A stretch of 48,500 nucleotides of DNA from Actinomycetota bacterium (GCA_009699015.1 WLOY01000007.1:1-48500), one strand, 5' to 3'; positions 35,709-46,624 are shown, counted from the first letter of the stretch. Made by a program: numbers and translations. The notes: generated by a model from the sequence alone, not told the origin.

Positions 35709-37647
35709 TCTGGGCGAACTGGCTTTCGTACAGGTCGTAGTAGAAACCCTTGCGGGCCATGAGTTCCTCATGGGTGCCCTGCTCGATGATGCTCCCCTTG
35801 TCCAAGACGAGGATGACATCGGCCGCGCGGATGGTCGAGAGCCGGTGGGCGATGACGAAACTCGTGCGTCCTCGCCGCAACTCGGCCATCGCCCGCTGGA
35901 TGAGCACCTCGGTGCGCGTGTCGACCGAACTCGTCGCCTCGTCCAGGATGAGGACGGCCGGATCGGCGAGAAACGCCCGGGCGATGGTGAGGAGCTGACG
36001 CTCACCGGAGCTCACGTTCTCCGCGAGATCGGTGAGCTTCGACTGGTACCCGTCGGGCAGGGTCCGGATGAAGTGCTCCGCGAATGACGCGCGCGCCGCT
36101 CGCTCGACATCGTCAAGCGTCGGGTCCTGCGCACCGTAGGCGATATTGTCGAAGATCGTGCCCTCGAACAGCCAGGCATCCTGCAGGACCATGCCGAAGC
36201 AGCGCCTGACATCCTCGCGGGTCGCATCGCGGGTGTCGATGCCGTCAATGAGGATCCGGCCCGACTGCACCTCGTAGAAGCGCATGAGCAGGTTGACGAG
36301 GGTCGTCTTCCCCGCCCCCGTCGGCCCGACGATCGCGATGGTCTGCCCTGGCTCGACGTCAAGGCTGAGGTCGTCGATGAGCGGCGCGTCCTCGAGATAC
36401 CGGAAGCGGACGTTCTCGAAGCGGATTCGCCCAGAGGGATCGACGATGCGGGCAGGTGACGAGCTGTCTGGCGACTCCTCGGGAGCGTCGAGGATCTCGA
36501 AAACCCGCTCGACCGAGGCGGCGCCCGACTGCAGCAGGTTCGCGACCCCGGCAATCTGCATGATCGGCATCGAGAACTGGCGCGAGTACTGGATGAACGC
36601 CTGGACGTCGCCGAGTGACATCGTTCCGCTCGCGACGCGCAATCCGCCGAATACTGCGATCGCGACGTAGTTGAGATTGGAGATGAAGGTGAGCGCGGGC
36701 TGGATGAGCCCCGAGATGAACTGGGCCCGGTAACTGCTCTCATACATCCGCTCGTTCGCCGCGTCGAACTCGGCGATTGCCTGCTGCCTGTGACCGTAGA
36801 CCCGGACCAGTTCGTGGCCGGAGAAGGTCTCCTCGACGTGCGAGTTCACCTTGCCCGTCCAGGACCATTGGGCGACGAAGTGCGGCTTCGACCGCTTCGC
36901 GATGAGCATGGCCACGATGAAGGAGAGCGGCACCGTGAGAACTGAGATGATCGCGAGCAGCGGACTGATCCACACCATCATCGCCAGCACGCCGATCACC
37001 GTGAGGATCGACGTCACGAGCTGGGTGAGCGTCTGCTGCAGCGTGGTCGCGATGTTGTCGATATCGTTCGTGACCCGGCTGAGGAGGTCGCCACGAGGAG
37101 TGGAGTCGTAGTAGTTCAGCGGAAGGCGGCCGAGCTTATGGTCGACCTCCTCCCGCAAGCGGTACATCGTGCGCTGCGTCACACCCGCCATGAGGGCGTT
37201 CTGCGCCCAGGAGAGAACCGCGCTCACGAAGTAGACGACTGCAACGAGCGAGATGATCCTCGCCAGCTCACCGAAGTCGACCCCCGAACCCGGGGTCAGG
37301 GTCATGGCACCGACCATCTCGGCCTGCCGGTCGTCGCCCGCGGCGCGCATCGCCTCGGTGGCCTGCTCCTGGGTCATGCCGCTCGGGATTCGCGACGAGA
37401 TGACGCCGGCGAAGATCACGTTCGTCGCGTTGCCGAGGAGCTTGGGCCCGAGAACGGCGAGGAAGACGCTCACGCTCCCGAGGACGAAGACGGCAGCGAT
37501 GAGCCAGCGCTCCGGGTGCAGGCGCGTCGCGAATCGGCGGATGGCCGCCTTGAAATCAGATGGCTTCTGCGCCGCCGGGGCCATTGCCATGCCGGGTCCG
37601 CCCGACATCGGGCCGCCCGGTCGCCCCCCGGGCCCGTGCATGCTCAT
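35683..37647 (-). CDS. ABC exporter half-transporter, subunit with catalytic Walker B
   Basis: A 654-aa fused membrane/ATPase half-transporter. An N-terminal Gly/Pro/Met-rich stretch (~30 aa) precedes six membrane helices (about 45-370). The nucleotide domain has Walker A VGPTGAGKTT, Walker B VLILDEATSSVD with the catalytic Glu, and the H-loop IAHRLSTI, but its signature is VSSGERQL, not LSGGQ. It overlaps the upstream subunit by 4 bp (ATGA). With the partner's deviations this makes an asymmetric heterodimeric exporter (LmrCD/BmrCD/TM287-288 type). Substrates are probably lipids or drugs; the sequence does not say which. Confidence 0.92.
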   Translation of the reverse strand: MSMHGPGGRPGGPMSGGPGMAMAPAAQKPSDFKAAIRRFATRLHPERWLIAAVFVLGSVSVFLAVLGPKLLGNATNVIFAGVISSRIPSGMTQEQATEAMRAAGDDRQAEMVGAMTLTPGSGVDFGELARIISLVAVVYFVSAVLSWAQNALMAGVTQRTMYRLREEVDHKLGRLPLNYYDSTPRGDLLSRVTNDIDNIATTLQQTLTQLVTSILTVIGVLAMMVWISPLLAIISVLTVPLSFIVAMLIAKRSKPHFVAQWSWTGKVNSHVEETFSGHELVRVYGHRQQAIAEFDAANERMYESSYRAQFISGLIQPALTFISNLNYVAIAVFGGLRVASGTMSLGDVQAFIQYSRQFSMPIMQIAGVANLLQSGAASVERVFEILDAPEESPDSSSPARIVDPSGRIRFENVRFRYLEDAPLIDDLSLDVEPGQTIAIVGPTGAGKTTLVNLLMRFYEVQSGRILIDGIDTRDATREDVRRCFGMVLQDAWLFEGTIFDNIAYGAQDPTLDDVERAARASFAEHFIRTLPDGYQSKLTDLAENVSSGERQLLTIARAFLADPAVLILDEATSSVDTRTEVLIQRAMAELRRGRTSFVIAHRLSTIRAADVILVLDKGSIIEQGTHEELMARKGFYYDLYESQFAQSSDEIVAG

Positions 37648-39425
37648 ACCGCGCTGCCCAGCTCGGCCTGCGAGAGGGCGATCTCCCGGTAGGTCTCGCA
37701 GGAGTCGATGAGGTCTGCGTGCGTGCCGATGCCGACGACTCGCCCGTAGTCCATGACGACGATCTGGTCGCAGTTCATGATCGAGCCCACGCGCTGCGCC
37801 ACCATGATGACGGTCGCCCCGGTCGTCTCCCTCGCGAGGGCAGTGCGAACGCGGGCATCCGTGGCGTAGTCCAGGGCCGAGAAGCTGTCGTCGAAGAGGT
37901 AGACGGCGGGCCTTCGAACGACCGCCCGGGCGATGGACAGTCGCTGGCGCTGACCGCCGGAGAGGTTCGCCCCGCCCTGGTCGACCGTCGAATCGAGTTG
38001 CTCCGGCATCTGCCGCACGAACTCGGCCGCCTGCGCGATATCGAGCGCCCGCCAGATCTCATCGTCCGTCGCGTCAGGCCTGCCGAATCGGATATTGCTC
38101 GCGACGGTGCCGGAGAACAGGAACGATTTCTGGGGCACGATCCCGAAGCCCTGCCAGAGATCCTCCATCGGCACCCGACGCACATCGACGCCTTCGACGA
38201 TCACCTCCCCCTCCGTTGCATCCAGGAGCCTTGGGATGAGATTGAGCAGGGTGGTCTTGCCTGAGCCTGTCCCGCCGACGATCGCGGTGGTCGAACCAGG
38301 CTCGAACACAACTGACACGTCCTGAACGACGCTCGCCTGCGCCCCCGGGTATCGGAAGCCAACCCCCGCTAGCTCGACGCGACCCGGCGTGGCAGCCTGC
38401 TCGCCCAGCCCGGACTTCGACTGAACCTGCAGTGACCACGACAACTGTCGGCGCTCGGCGGGCAGCGGATCGAGCATGTCGGGCTCGGTGCCGAGCACCT
38501 CATTGATCCGCTCCGCCGACGCAGCCGCCCGCGGGATCATCATGAGGGTCATCACTGCCATCATCACCGAGAAGAGGATCTGCATGATGTAGGCGAGAAA
38601 CGCAGAGAGGTTGCCGATGGGCATGTCACCGCTGTCGACGAGGTGACCGCCGTACCAGATGACCGCGACCGATGACAGGTTCATGATGAGCATGAGCACC
38701 GGCATGATGAAGGCGAACATCAAGGTCACCTTGAGCGACGTGTCGGTGAGATCCGCATTTGCGTCGGCGAAGCGCGCCTGCTCGGTCCCTGTGCGATTGA
38801 AGGCGCGCACGACCCTGATCCCGGTGAGATTCTCGCGCAGGACCTGGTTCACCCGATCGATCTTCAGTTGCATGGCCTTGAACAGCGGGATCGTTCGGAC
38901 CACCATGAGCGTGATGACCACCAGCATGACCGGGATGATGACGAGGAGGAGACGGGCGAGCTGGGCATCCTCCCGGACGGCCATGATGACGGCGCCCACG
39001 GCCGTAACCGGGGCGAGGATCATCATCGTCAATCCCGTCATGACAAGCATCTGAATCTGCTGCACGTCATTCGTGCTTCGCGTGATGAGCGAGGGAACGC
39101 CAAGGGAGTGGACCTGGCCAAGCGACAGCGACTCGACCCTCCTGAACAGGCTTGCGCGGATATCGCGTCCAAGTCGCATCGAGGTCCGTGCGCTGAAGTA
39201 GACGGTGACCACCGAGGCCACGACGAGCGCCGCGGACACCGCGAGCATGATCATGCCCACGCGGAGGATGTAGGCGACATCGCCCTTGACCACGCCGTTG
39301 TTGATGATGTCGGCATTCAGGTTGGGCAGGTAGAGGTTCGTGAACGCCTGGATGAGGAGCAACCCGATGATGAGCACGAGGACGGCGCGATGTGGGCGCA
39401 GGAACTCACGCAAAAGCACTCGCAT
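37644..39425 (-). CDS. ABC exporter half-transporter, subunit with degenerate ATPase site
   Basis: A 593-aa partner, using the ATG at 39425 with AGGAGGGA 7-8 nt upstream; an open frame upstream would add repeats of DPDTAQ and is not used. The six-helix exporter domain is followed by Walker A GGTGSGKTT, signature LSGGQRQR (intact), Walker B YLFDDSFSALD with Asp in place of the catalytic Glu, and MVAQRVGSI with Gln for the H-loop His. These changes define the inactive site of heterodimeric exporters: the canonical site is made from this subunit's signature and the partner's Walker motifs. Confidence 0.92.
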   Translation of the reverse strand: MRVLLREFLRPHRAVLVLIIGLLLIQAFTNLYLPNLNADIINNGVVKGDVAYILRVGMIMLAVSAALVVASVVTVYFSARTSMRLGRDIRASLFRRVESLSLGQVHSLGVPSLITRSTNDVQQIQMLVMTGLTMMILAPVTAVGAVIMAVREDAQLARLLLVIIPVMLVVITLMVVRTIPLFKAMQLKIDRVNQVLRENLTGIRVVRAFNRTGTEQARFADANADLTDTSLKVTLMFAFIMPVLMLIMNLSSVAVIWYGGHLVDSGDMPIGNLSAFLAYIMQILFSVMMAVMTLMMIPRAAASAERINEVLGTEPDMLDPLPAERRQLSWSLQVQSKSGLGEQAATPGRVELAGVGFRYPGAQASVVQDVSVVFEPGSTTAIVGGTGSGKTTLLNLIPRLLDATEGEVIVEGVDVRRVPMEDLWQGFGIVPQKSFLFSGTVASNIRFGRPDATDDEIWRALDIAQAAEFVRQMPEQLDSTVDQGGANLSGGQRQRLSIARAVVRRPAVYLFDDSFSALDYATDARVRTALARETTGATVIMVAQRVGSIMNCDQIVVMDYGRVVGIGTHADLIDSCETYREIALSQAELGSAV

Positions 39426-39446
39426 GTCCTGTCCCTCCTCTGCCCA

Positions 39447-39491
39447 GTCCGGATCCTGTGCCGTGTCCGGATCCTGTGCCGTGTCCGGATC
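39447..39491. repeat. 18-bp repeat upstream of the ABC operon
   Basis: GTCCGGATCCTGTGCCGT is present at 39447-39464 and 39465-39482, with a partial third to 39491. It lies in the 160-bp spacer between the ABC operon and the EamA gene; if the frame were read from further upstream it would code for DPDTAQ repeats. Confidence 0.88.
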
Positions 39492-39585
39492 GCGCGCTGG
39501 CTGCGCGCATGCCCGCCGCATAGCCCGCCCGCTGCGCCTTCGACAGTAGCCGAATCCCCTCCGTGAACCGCGAGCCTTGCGGTCG

Positions 39586-40497
39586 TTACTCCTCAGGCGC
39601 AATCGTCACGGTGCCGCGGCTTCGCTGGGCCCACACCACGCAGCCGATGACCGCCACGGCGGCGAGGACTGTTCCGGCGGAAACCCGCTCGCCGAGCAGG
39701 AGCGCGGACCACATCAGGGTGAGCAGCGCCTGCAGTTGCTGCACCTGTCCGCCATGCGCCGCTCCGGCGAGCGACAGCCCTCGATACCAGGCGAAGAACC
39801 CGAGGTACATCGAGGACAGGCCGAGCAGGGCGAGCGACCACCATTCGACCGCACTCGTGTCGTAGGAGCCCGCGGTCAGCCACCAGAGCAAAAGGGACGC
39901 CGGCACCGTCACTGGGAGCGCCAGGACGACCACCCACGAGATGACCTGCCACCCGGGCATCACCTTCGTGATCGCCGCACCCTCCACGTAGCACCATGAC
40001 GATGACAGCACGGCCCCGACGATGAGCAGGTCCGCGACGAGGTCACCGCCCTCGGCGCCCCCCTTCGACAGGGCGAAGGCGACCAGCGCGAGCGTGCCCG
40101 CCGAGGCCGCCCACCAGAACTGCCTCGACACATGCTCCTTGGACCTCAGCACCGCGAACAGCGCGGTGGTGAGTGGCATGAACGCCGCGATCACGGCCGC
40201 GTGCGCGGCAGTCGTCCGCTCCAGTGCGAGGGCCATGAGGATCGGCCAGCCGAACACTGCCCCGAGCATGGTGAACACGAGCGGGCGGAGCGAGGACCGC
40301 TGCGGCCAGGGCACCCGGCAAAGGAGGAGCAGCAGTCCTGCAATGGCTCCGGCGATGACTGCACGACCGGTTGCCGTGAAGAACGGGCTGAAGCCGCCGA
40401 CCGCAACCTTTGTCAGCGGCACCGAGAAGGAGAACATGACGACCCCGAGGAGCGCCCATGCGAGTCCGACGCGAACGACCGCCGATTGCTGTGTCAC
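39586..40497 (-). CDS. EamA/DMT-family transporter
   Basis: A membrane protein of about 303 aa with ten hydrophobic helices in two EamA repeats (VRVGLAWALLGVVMFSFSVPLTK at the start, AAHAAVIAAFMPLTTALFAVL in repeat one, QVQQLQALLTLMWSALLLGE in repeat two). Drug/metabolite transporters of this type export amino acids or metabolites; the substrate is not identifiable. The GTG at 40497 places the first helix right at the N-terminus. A start at 40572 would add 25 residues without helix character. Confidence 0.85.
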   Translation of the reverse strand: MTQQSAVVRVGLAWALLGVVMFSFSVPLTKVAVGGFSPFFTATGRAVIAGAIAGLLLLLCRVPWPQRSSLRPLVFTMLGAVFGWPILMALALERTTAAHAAVIAAFMPLTTALFAVLRSKEHVSRQFWWAASAGTLALVAFALSKGGAEGGDLVADLLIVGAVLSSSWCYVEGAAITKVMPGWQVISWVVVLALPVTVPASLLLWWLTAGSYDTSAVEWWSLALLGLSSMYLGFFAWYRGLSLAGAAHGGQVQQLQALLTLMWSALLLGERVSAGTVLAAVAVIGCVVWAQRSRGTVTIAPEE

Positions 40498-40627
40498 GCG
40501 CTCATCATGGTCCACGGGAAGAGAAGCTCCTGCGGAGCAGTCAACCTTCGGGACGTTGTGCTCTGCCGGCATCGCGCGCGGCGAGTTCTGCTAGAGGTGG
40601 GAACAATCCCTTGGGAGAGGAGCCGTC

Positions 40628-40798
40628 ATGGCAACCTTCATGAAAGTTCCGCGCTCACGCCGTCTCGATGAGTTCCTGCATGCACGCTCGTTCCGCGAGG
40701 GACGCGGAGTGCATGCGATGCGTCACATGCGTCGACCGGGAAGGGACGCGAACATCCGACCTGGGGCCACTCGCCGCAGGGACCGCTCCGGCAACTAG
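40628..40798 (+). CDS. Small, very basic hypothetical protein (56 aa)
   Basis: An ATG with a strong GAGAGGAG box 5-8 nt upstream opens a frame of 56 codons: about a third Arg, several His and Met (SFREGRGVHAMRHMRRPGRD), and a Gly/Arg/Asp-rich end. There is no Cys, no signal peptide and no membrane segment. No family is recognised; its charge suggests binding to nucleic acid or the ribosome. A TAGAGG at 40592-40597 could be its -10. Its TAG and that of convergent serA overlap within a CTAG palindrome (40795-40798). Confidence 0.6.
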   Translation: MATFMKVPRSRRLDEFLHARSFREGRGVHAMRHMRRPGRDANIRPGATRRRDRSGN

Positions 40799-42378
40799 AT
40801 CAGGTCGACGGCGCGTCCGGAATGCGCATCGATCCGCTCGGTGATCGTGGCAATCGCCACCGAGGGTATCGGCGAGTCGACGGTGAGCACGATGAGCGCA
40901 TGGCCCGAGTCGTCGCGGGCGACCTGCATGCCGGCGATGTTGATGTTGGCCTCGCCGAGCACACCGCCCACGACCGCGACGACACCTGGCTTGTCGTGGT
41001 AGCGGAAGAAGGCCATGTGATCGCTCACGGGAACATCGACGTCGAATCCATCGACGTCCACGACCTTGGACGTGTGCCTCGCTCCGGTCACGGTGCCGGC
41101 CACGCTCACCGTCTGCCCATCGGTCAAGGTCAGCGTGACTCGGACAACGGATCGGTGGTCATCGCTCGTCCGATCGGTCGTCAGCGCGACCTCCACCCCG
41201 CGCTGCTCTGCGAGCACCGGGGCGTTCACGAACGACACCGGGTCGTGGACGAGTTTCTGGAAGACCCCCTTGAGTGCGGAGAGTTCGAGGACTCGGACGT
41301 CATGGTCCACGATCTCGCCGAGGACCTCGACATCGACCCGCTGCACAGCTGCGCTCGCAAGGCCGCAGGCAATGGACCCGATCTTCTCAGCGAGCGGCAG
41401 CAACGGCTTGATCGCATCGTCGAGCTGCCCGCCCTGGACGTTGACCGCGTCGGGCACGAGTTCCCCCGCGAGGGCGAGCCGGACAGATCGGGCAACCGAG
41501 ATGCCCGCCTTCTCCTGCGCCTCGTCAGTCGACGCCCCGAGATGAGGAAGGGCCACCACATTCTCGAGGGTGAACAGCGGCGAGTCCGTGCATGGCTCCT
41601 TGGCGTACACGTCAAGGCCCGCCCCGGCAACCCGGCCATCGACGAGGGCGTCGTAGAGCGCGGTCTCATCGACGATGCCCCCACGGGCAGCGTTGATGAT
41701 GCGGACGGTCGGCTTGACCTTGCGGAGTTCGGCATCGCCGATGAGTCCGACGGTCTCAGGAGTCTTCGGGAGGTGGACGGTGATGAAGTCGCTCTCGACG
41801 AGGAGGTCGTCGAGGGTGACCATGCGGACCCCGAGCTGGGCGGCGCGGGCCGGCTGGACGTACGGGTCGTAGGCGATGAGCTGGACGCCGAATGCGCTGA
41901 GTCGCTGGGCGACGAGGATGCCGATTCGCCCGAGGCCAACGATGCCCACCACCTTGTCCGAGACCTCGACCCCCGTGTACTTGGAGCGTTTCCACTCGCC
42001 CCGGTGCAGGGCCTCGCTCGCCGGCACGACGTTGCGGGCGCTCGCCAGGAGCAGCGCGACAGCCAGTTCGGCAGCCGAGACGATATTCGAGGTCGGCGCG
42101 TTCACGACCATCACTCCGGCCTGCGTGGCTGCCTTCACATCGACGTTGTCGAGCCCGACCCCTGCTCGAGCGACGACCTTGAGGCTCTTGGCCGCAGCGA
42201 TCGCCTCGGCATCGATAAGGGTCGCCGACCGCACGAGGATCGCATCGACATCAGTGATCGCTGCAAGGAGCGCCGCCCGATCCGCACCATCGCACTCGAT
42301 GATCTCGAAATCGGGGCCGAGGGCCTCAACGGTGGCTGGGGAGAGCTCTTCGGCGATGAGGACACGGCGCTTGGTCAC
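40795..42378 (-). CDS. serA: D-3-phosphoglycerate dehydrogenase (ACT-domain form)
   Basis: First enzyme of serine synthesis. The 527-aa protein has an N-terminal substrate domain, NAD motif GIVGLGRIGILVAQR (about 145-159), catalytic Arg in INAARGGIVDE, Glu in YAKEPC and His in ALPHLGAST, then the allosteric substrate-binding (ASB) domain from about 320 and a C-terminal ACT domain (EANINIAGMQVARDDSGHALIVL) for serine feedback. The GTG is leaderless. In mycobacteria serA1 also lies between leuB and ilvC. Confidence 0.97.
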   Translation of the reverse strand: MTKRRVLIAEELSPATVEALGPDFEIIECDGADRAALLAAITDVDAILVRSATLIDAEAIAAAKSLKVVARAGVGLDNVDVKAATQAGVMVVNAPTSNIVSAAELAVALLLASARNVVPASEALHRGEWKRSKYTGVEVSDKVVGIVGLGRIGILVAQRLSAFGVQLIAYDPYVQPARAAQLGVRMVTLDDLLVESDFITVHLPKTPETVGLIGDAELRKVKPTVRIINAARGGIVDETALYDALVDGRVAGAGLDVYAKEPCTDSPLFTLENVVALPHLGASTDEAQEKAGISVARSVRLALAGELVPDAVNVQGGQLDDAIKPLLPLAEKIGSIACGLASAAVQRVDVEVLGEIVDHDVRVLELSALKGVFQKLVHDPVSFVNAPVLAEQRGVEVALTTDRTSDDHRSVVRVTLTLTDGQTVSVAGTVTGARHTSKVVDVDGFDVDVPVSDHMAFFRYHDKPGVVAVVGGVLGEANINIAGMQVARDDSGHALIVLTVDSPIPSVAIATITERIDAHSGRAVDLI

Positions 42379-42384
42379 CCGCAG

Positions 42385-42390
42385 AGCCTA
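42385..42390 (-). promoter_or_regulatory. -10 element, leaderless start of serA
   Basis: TAGGCT on the minus strand, 6 nt before the GTG at 42378. Confidence 0.6.
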
Positions 42391-42547
42391 CCGGGGGCCC
42401 GGGCACGCAACGAGTCAAGTCGGGCAGGGACCGGTCAGTGGGACGAACGTCACTTGCCGCCCCCCATCGCCTCGGGTGAACTGGATATTCACGGGCCGAT
42501 GCCCACGACGAACACGGGGGCTGACCCCATCAAGGAAGGAAGTGGCC

Positions 42548-42997
42548 GTGAACAACATGGTGAAGAGCGGGCCGAAGTCGATGACGGCCGTGCGTCCCGA
42601 TCCGTTCCCGCGGCTCATGGACTGGTTCGAGAATCTCATCCCGGCCGAGACCGGCATGCGATTCAACTATGCGCATACGATCCGCGTCGAGGAGTTCATG
42701 CGCGACGGCACCTTCATCGTGCGCGCCGAGCTCCCGGGCATCGACCCGGACAAGGACGTCGAGGTCACCGTCGCGGATGGGCTGCTCACCATTCGAGCCG
42801 ACCGCGAGGAGAAGACCGAGGAGGACCATCGCTCGGAGTTCTACTACGGCAGCTTCATCCGGACCCTGTCGCTGCCACAGGGAGTCGATCAGACCAACGT
42901 CCAGGCCGAGTACAAGGACGGCATCCTCGAGGTTCGGATCGCCATCCCGGAGCCGGCCGCCACTCCCACGAACATCCCCATCAAGCGCGCCGACTGA
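42548..42997 (+). CDS. Small heat-shock protein, Hsp20/alpha-crystallin family
   Basis: ATP-independent chaperone. The GTG at 42548 (GGAAGGAAG about 6 nt upstream) gives 149 aa. The alpha-crystallin domain runs from about residue 42 (IRVEEFMRDGTFIVRAELPGID) to 135 and has VEVTVADGLLTIRADR and EFYYGSFIRTLSLPQGV, with the C-terminal I-x-I-like IPIK motif used for oligomer contacts. The 169-bp upstream spacer shows no obvious HspR box or CIRCE element. It converges on ilvC. Confidence 0.92.
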   Translation: MNNMVKSGPKSMTAVRPDPFPRLMDWFENLIPAETGMRFNYAHTIRVEEFMRDGTFIVRAELPGIDPDKDVEVTVADGLLTIRADREEKTEEDHRSEFYYGSFIRTLSLPQGVDQTNVQAEYKDGILEVRIAIPEPAATPTNIPIKRAD

Positions 42998-43018
42998 TCA
43001 GCCCGGCAGAAGACTATT

Positions 43019-43051
43019 CCCCAACGACGACTCGGCCCCAACGACGACTCG
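43019..43051. repeat. Short direct repeat downstream of hsp20
   Basis: CCCCAACGACGACTCG occurs at 43019-43034 and 43036-43051 (17-bp period). It is one of several short repeats in the 196 bp between hsp20 and ilvC. Confidence 0.8.
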
Positions 43052-43088
43052 TCCCGCTGACGAGCCCGCTGGGCTAACCCCCGTGGCC

Positions 43089-43114
43089 CGGCGGGCTCCC
43101 CCGGGAGCCCGCCG
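43089..43114. terminator. Perfect hairpin between convergent hsp20 and ilvC
   Basis: CGGCGGGCTCCC (43089-43100) and GGGAGCCCGCCG (43103-43114) form 12-bp arms around CC, a very stable stem usable on both strands. No T-run follows, as is common in high-G+C actinobacteria. Confidence 0.65.
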
Positions 43115-43121
43115 CCCGAGC

Positions 43122-44291
<1,170 letters not shown>

Positions 44292-44816
44292 TCAGCCGGT
44301 TCGATCAAGAGACCGGACTGACCGGTCGGTGATGGAGCGCGGGCCTCGGCCCACCGCGACGAGGCCGGACTTCACGAGTTCCTTGATCCCGTACGGCTCG
44401 AGGACTCGAAGGAGCGCCTCGAGCTTCTCGTGCTTGCCCGTCGCCTCGATCGTCACGGCATCGCTCGCGACATCGACGACCTTGGCACGGAAGAGTTGCA
44501 CCGTCTCCAGGATGTGCGAGCGGGTCTCGGCATCGGCCTTCACCTTCACGAGCATGATCTCCCGCTGGACAGACGACGCCTCATCGAGTTCGACGATCTT
44601 CAGGACGTTGATGAGCTTGTTCAACTGCTTCGTGACCTGCTCAAGCGCGAGGCCCTCCACATTGACGACGATGGTCATCCGTGAGACGTCTGGAATCTCG
44701 GTCGGGCCGACGGCCAGCGACTCGATATTGAAGCCGCGCCTCGAGAACAGGCCGGCAACGCGCGCGAGCACGCCCGGCTGGTCTTGGACGAGGACGGAGA
44801 GCGTATGCCTGGACAT
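44292..44816 (-). CDS. ilvN: Acetolactate synthase, regulatory subunit
   Basis: Binds valine for feedback and activates IlvB. The 174-aa protein has an N-terminal ACT domain (HTLSVLVQDQPGVLARVAGLFSRRGFNIESLAVG) and a second, C-terminal ACT-like domain (QREIMLVKVKADAETRSHILETVQLFRAKVVDV onward). Its ATG overlaps the ilvB stop by one base (TGATG), so the two subunits are made in a coupled way. Confidence 0.97.
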   Translation of the reverse strand: MSRHTLSVLVQDQPGVLARVAGLFSRRGFNIESLAVGPTEIPDVSRMTIVVNVEGLALEQVTKQLNKLINVLKIVELDEASSVQREIMLVKVKADAETRSHILETVQLFRAKVVDVASDAVTIEATGKHEKLEALLRVLEPYGIKELVKSGLVAVGRGPRSITDRSVRSLDRTG

Positions 44817-46558
44817 CAGTCGTCACTTCCCCACTGCGGAGCCATTGATCGGGCGACCATGATGTCATCGTTGCTCGTGCCCGCCGCGACCATCGGCCAC
44901 ACCATGGCATCGCGGTGGACCACGAAGTCGATGACGACCGGGGCATCATTCATGCCCATCGCCTTCTCGATCGTCGCGTCCACCTCCTCGGGAGACTCGC
45001 AGCGCAGGCCATGGCAGCCATATGCATCGGCGAGCTTCACGAAATCCGGGATCCGATGGGAGTGGAGGTCGGTGTTCGAATACCGCTCGTTGTAGAACAG
45101 GGTCTGCCACTGGCGGACCATCCCGAGGCTGCTGTTGTTGATGAGCGCGACCTTGATGGGAATGTCGTTGATCGCGCAGGTGGCCAGCTCCTGGTTCGTC
45201 ATCTGGAAGCAGCCATCGCCATCGACCGCCCACACGGTGCGATCGGGCGCTCCGACCTTGGCACCCATGGCGGCGGGTACCGCAAAGCCCATCGTCCCTA
45301 GGCCGCCTGAGTTGATCCAACTGTCGGGCCGCTCGTACTTCACGAACTGGGCCGCCCACATCTGGTGCTGGCCGACGCCTGCGGCGTAGATGGACTCAGG
45401 GCCCGAGATCACGCCGAGCCGCTCGATGACGTACTGCGGTGAGAGTGATCCGTCATCGGGCAGGTCGTAGCCGAGGGGGTAGGTATCGCGCCACCGTCCC
45501 ACGAGCGACCACCAGGCCTCGTAGTCTCCGCGGCGCCCGGCGGCATATTCGGCCTCGATGGCCGTGACGAGATCGGGGATGATCTCTGCGAGATCGCCGA
45601 CGATCGGGACATCGGCGTCGCGGTTCTTTCCGATCTCGGCCGGGTCGATATCCGCATGGATGATCGCGGCGTCGGGGGCGAAGGTCGACAGCTTTCCGGT
45701 CACGCGATCGTCGAATCTCGCGCCGAGGGTGATGAGGAGATCGGACTTTTGCAGTGCGCCGACAGCGGCCACCGTGCCGTGCATGCCGGGCATCCCCAGG
45801 TGCAGGGGGTGCGAGTCAGGGAAGGCTCCTCGCGCCATGAGGGTCGTGACGACCGGGATCCCCGTGAGCTCCGCGAGGCGCATGAGCGCCATCGATGCCC
45901 GGGCGCGCATGACGCCGCCGCCGACGTAGAGGACGGGCGACTTGGCGTCGATGATCATTCGGGCCGCCTCGCGAATCTGCTTCGCGTGCGGCCGGGTGAC
46001 GGGGTGGTAGCCGGGCAGGTCAAGGCTCGAGGGCCATTCGAAGGTCGTGCTCCCCTGCAGGGCGTCCTTCGAGACGTCGACGAGGACGGGCCCGGGGCGA
46101 CCCGTCGAGGCCAGGTGGAAGGCCTCGGCGATCGCGCGGGGGATATCGTCCGGATTCGTCACGAGGAAGCTGTGCTTCGTGATCGGCATCGTGATCCCGC
46201 GGATATCGGCTTCCTGGAACGCATCGGTCCCGATCGACGGGCTCGGCACCTGGCCGGTGATCGCGACCATCGGCACCGAATCCATGTTCGCATCAGCCAG
46301 CGGCGTGACGAGGTTGGTGGCCCCTGGCCCGCTCGTCGCCATGCACACGCCCACCTTGCCGGTCACGTAGGCGTAGCCCTCGGCAGCGTGGCCCGCGCCC
46401 TGCTCATGGCGGACGAGGATGTGCCGAATCGACGACGAGTCCATGAGCGGGTCGTATAGGGGCAGGATTGCCCCGCCCGGGATCCCGAACACGTCGGTGA
46501 CCCCTGCCGTCTCCAATGCATAGACCAGGCTCTGCGCCCCGGTTATCTGCTCGCCCAT
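44816..46558 (-). CDS. ilvB: Acetolactate synthase, catalytic subunit
   Basis: Thiamine diphosphate enzyme of the first common step in Val/Leu/Ile synthesis. The 580-aa protein shows [14 protein letters not shown] and [23 protein letters not shown] (catalytic Glu), and the ThDP motif [29 protein letters not shown] (GDG to NN, about 440-470; herbicide-site residues follow). The ATG has a weak AGCAGG box. The long leader with a terminator and leader peptide (46625-46717) indicates attenuation. ThiL, encoded at 10.9-11.9 kb, supplies the cofactor. Confidence 0.97.
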   Translation of the reverse strand: MGEQITGAQSLVYALETAGVTDVFGIPGGAILPLYDPLMDSSSIRHILVRHEQGAGHAAEGYAYVTGKVGVCMATSGPGATNLVTPLADANMDSVPMVAITGQVPSPSIGTDAFQEADIRGITMPITKHSFLVTNPDDIPRAIAEAFHLASTGRPGPVLVDVSKDALQGSTTFEWPSSLDLPGYHPVTRPHAKQIREAARMIIDAKSPVLYVGGGVMRARASMALMRLAELTGIPVVTTLMARGAFPDSHPLHLGMPGMHGTVAAVGALQKSDLLITLGARFDDRVTGKLSTFAPDAAIIHADIDPAEIGKNRDADVPIVGDLAEIIPDLVTAIEAEYAAGRRGDYEAWWSLVGRWRDTYPLGYDLPDDGSLSPQYVIERLGVISGPESIYAAGVGQHQMWAAQFVKYERPDSWINSGGLGTMGFAVPAAMGAKVGAPDRTVWAVDGDGCFQMTNQELATCAINDIPIKVALINNSSLGMVRQWQTLFYNERYSNTDLHSHRIPDFVKLADAYGCHGLRCESPEEVDATIEKAMGMNDAPVVIDFVVHRDAMVWPMVAAGTSNDDIMVARSMAPQWGSDD

Positions 46559-46624
46559 CCTGCTATCGCCTGTCTCTCGTGTCGGTCTTGCCCGTTCAAC
46601 CGCGGCCCCGTGACCGCGGCAATG

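Noticed and set aside
39426..39602. N-terminal extension of the ABC subunit with DPDTAQ repeats
   Set aside because: A strong AGGAGGGA box lies directly before the ATG at 39425, and the extension consists of intergenic repeat DNA.
40822..43077. Very long open frame (751 codons) on the strand opposite serA, continuing past hsp20
   Set aside because: It is the antisense frame of serA, rich in Arg/Asp/His without domain features. High-G+C DNA makes long shadow frames common, and serA is certain on the other strand.
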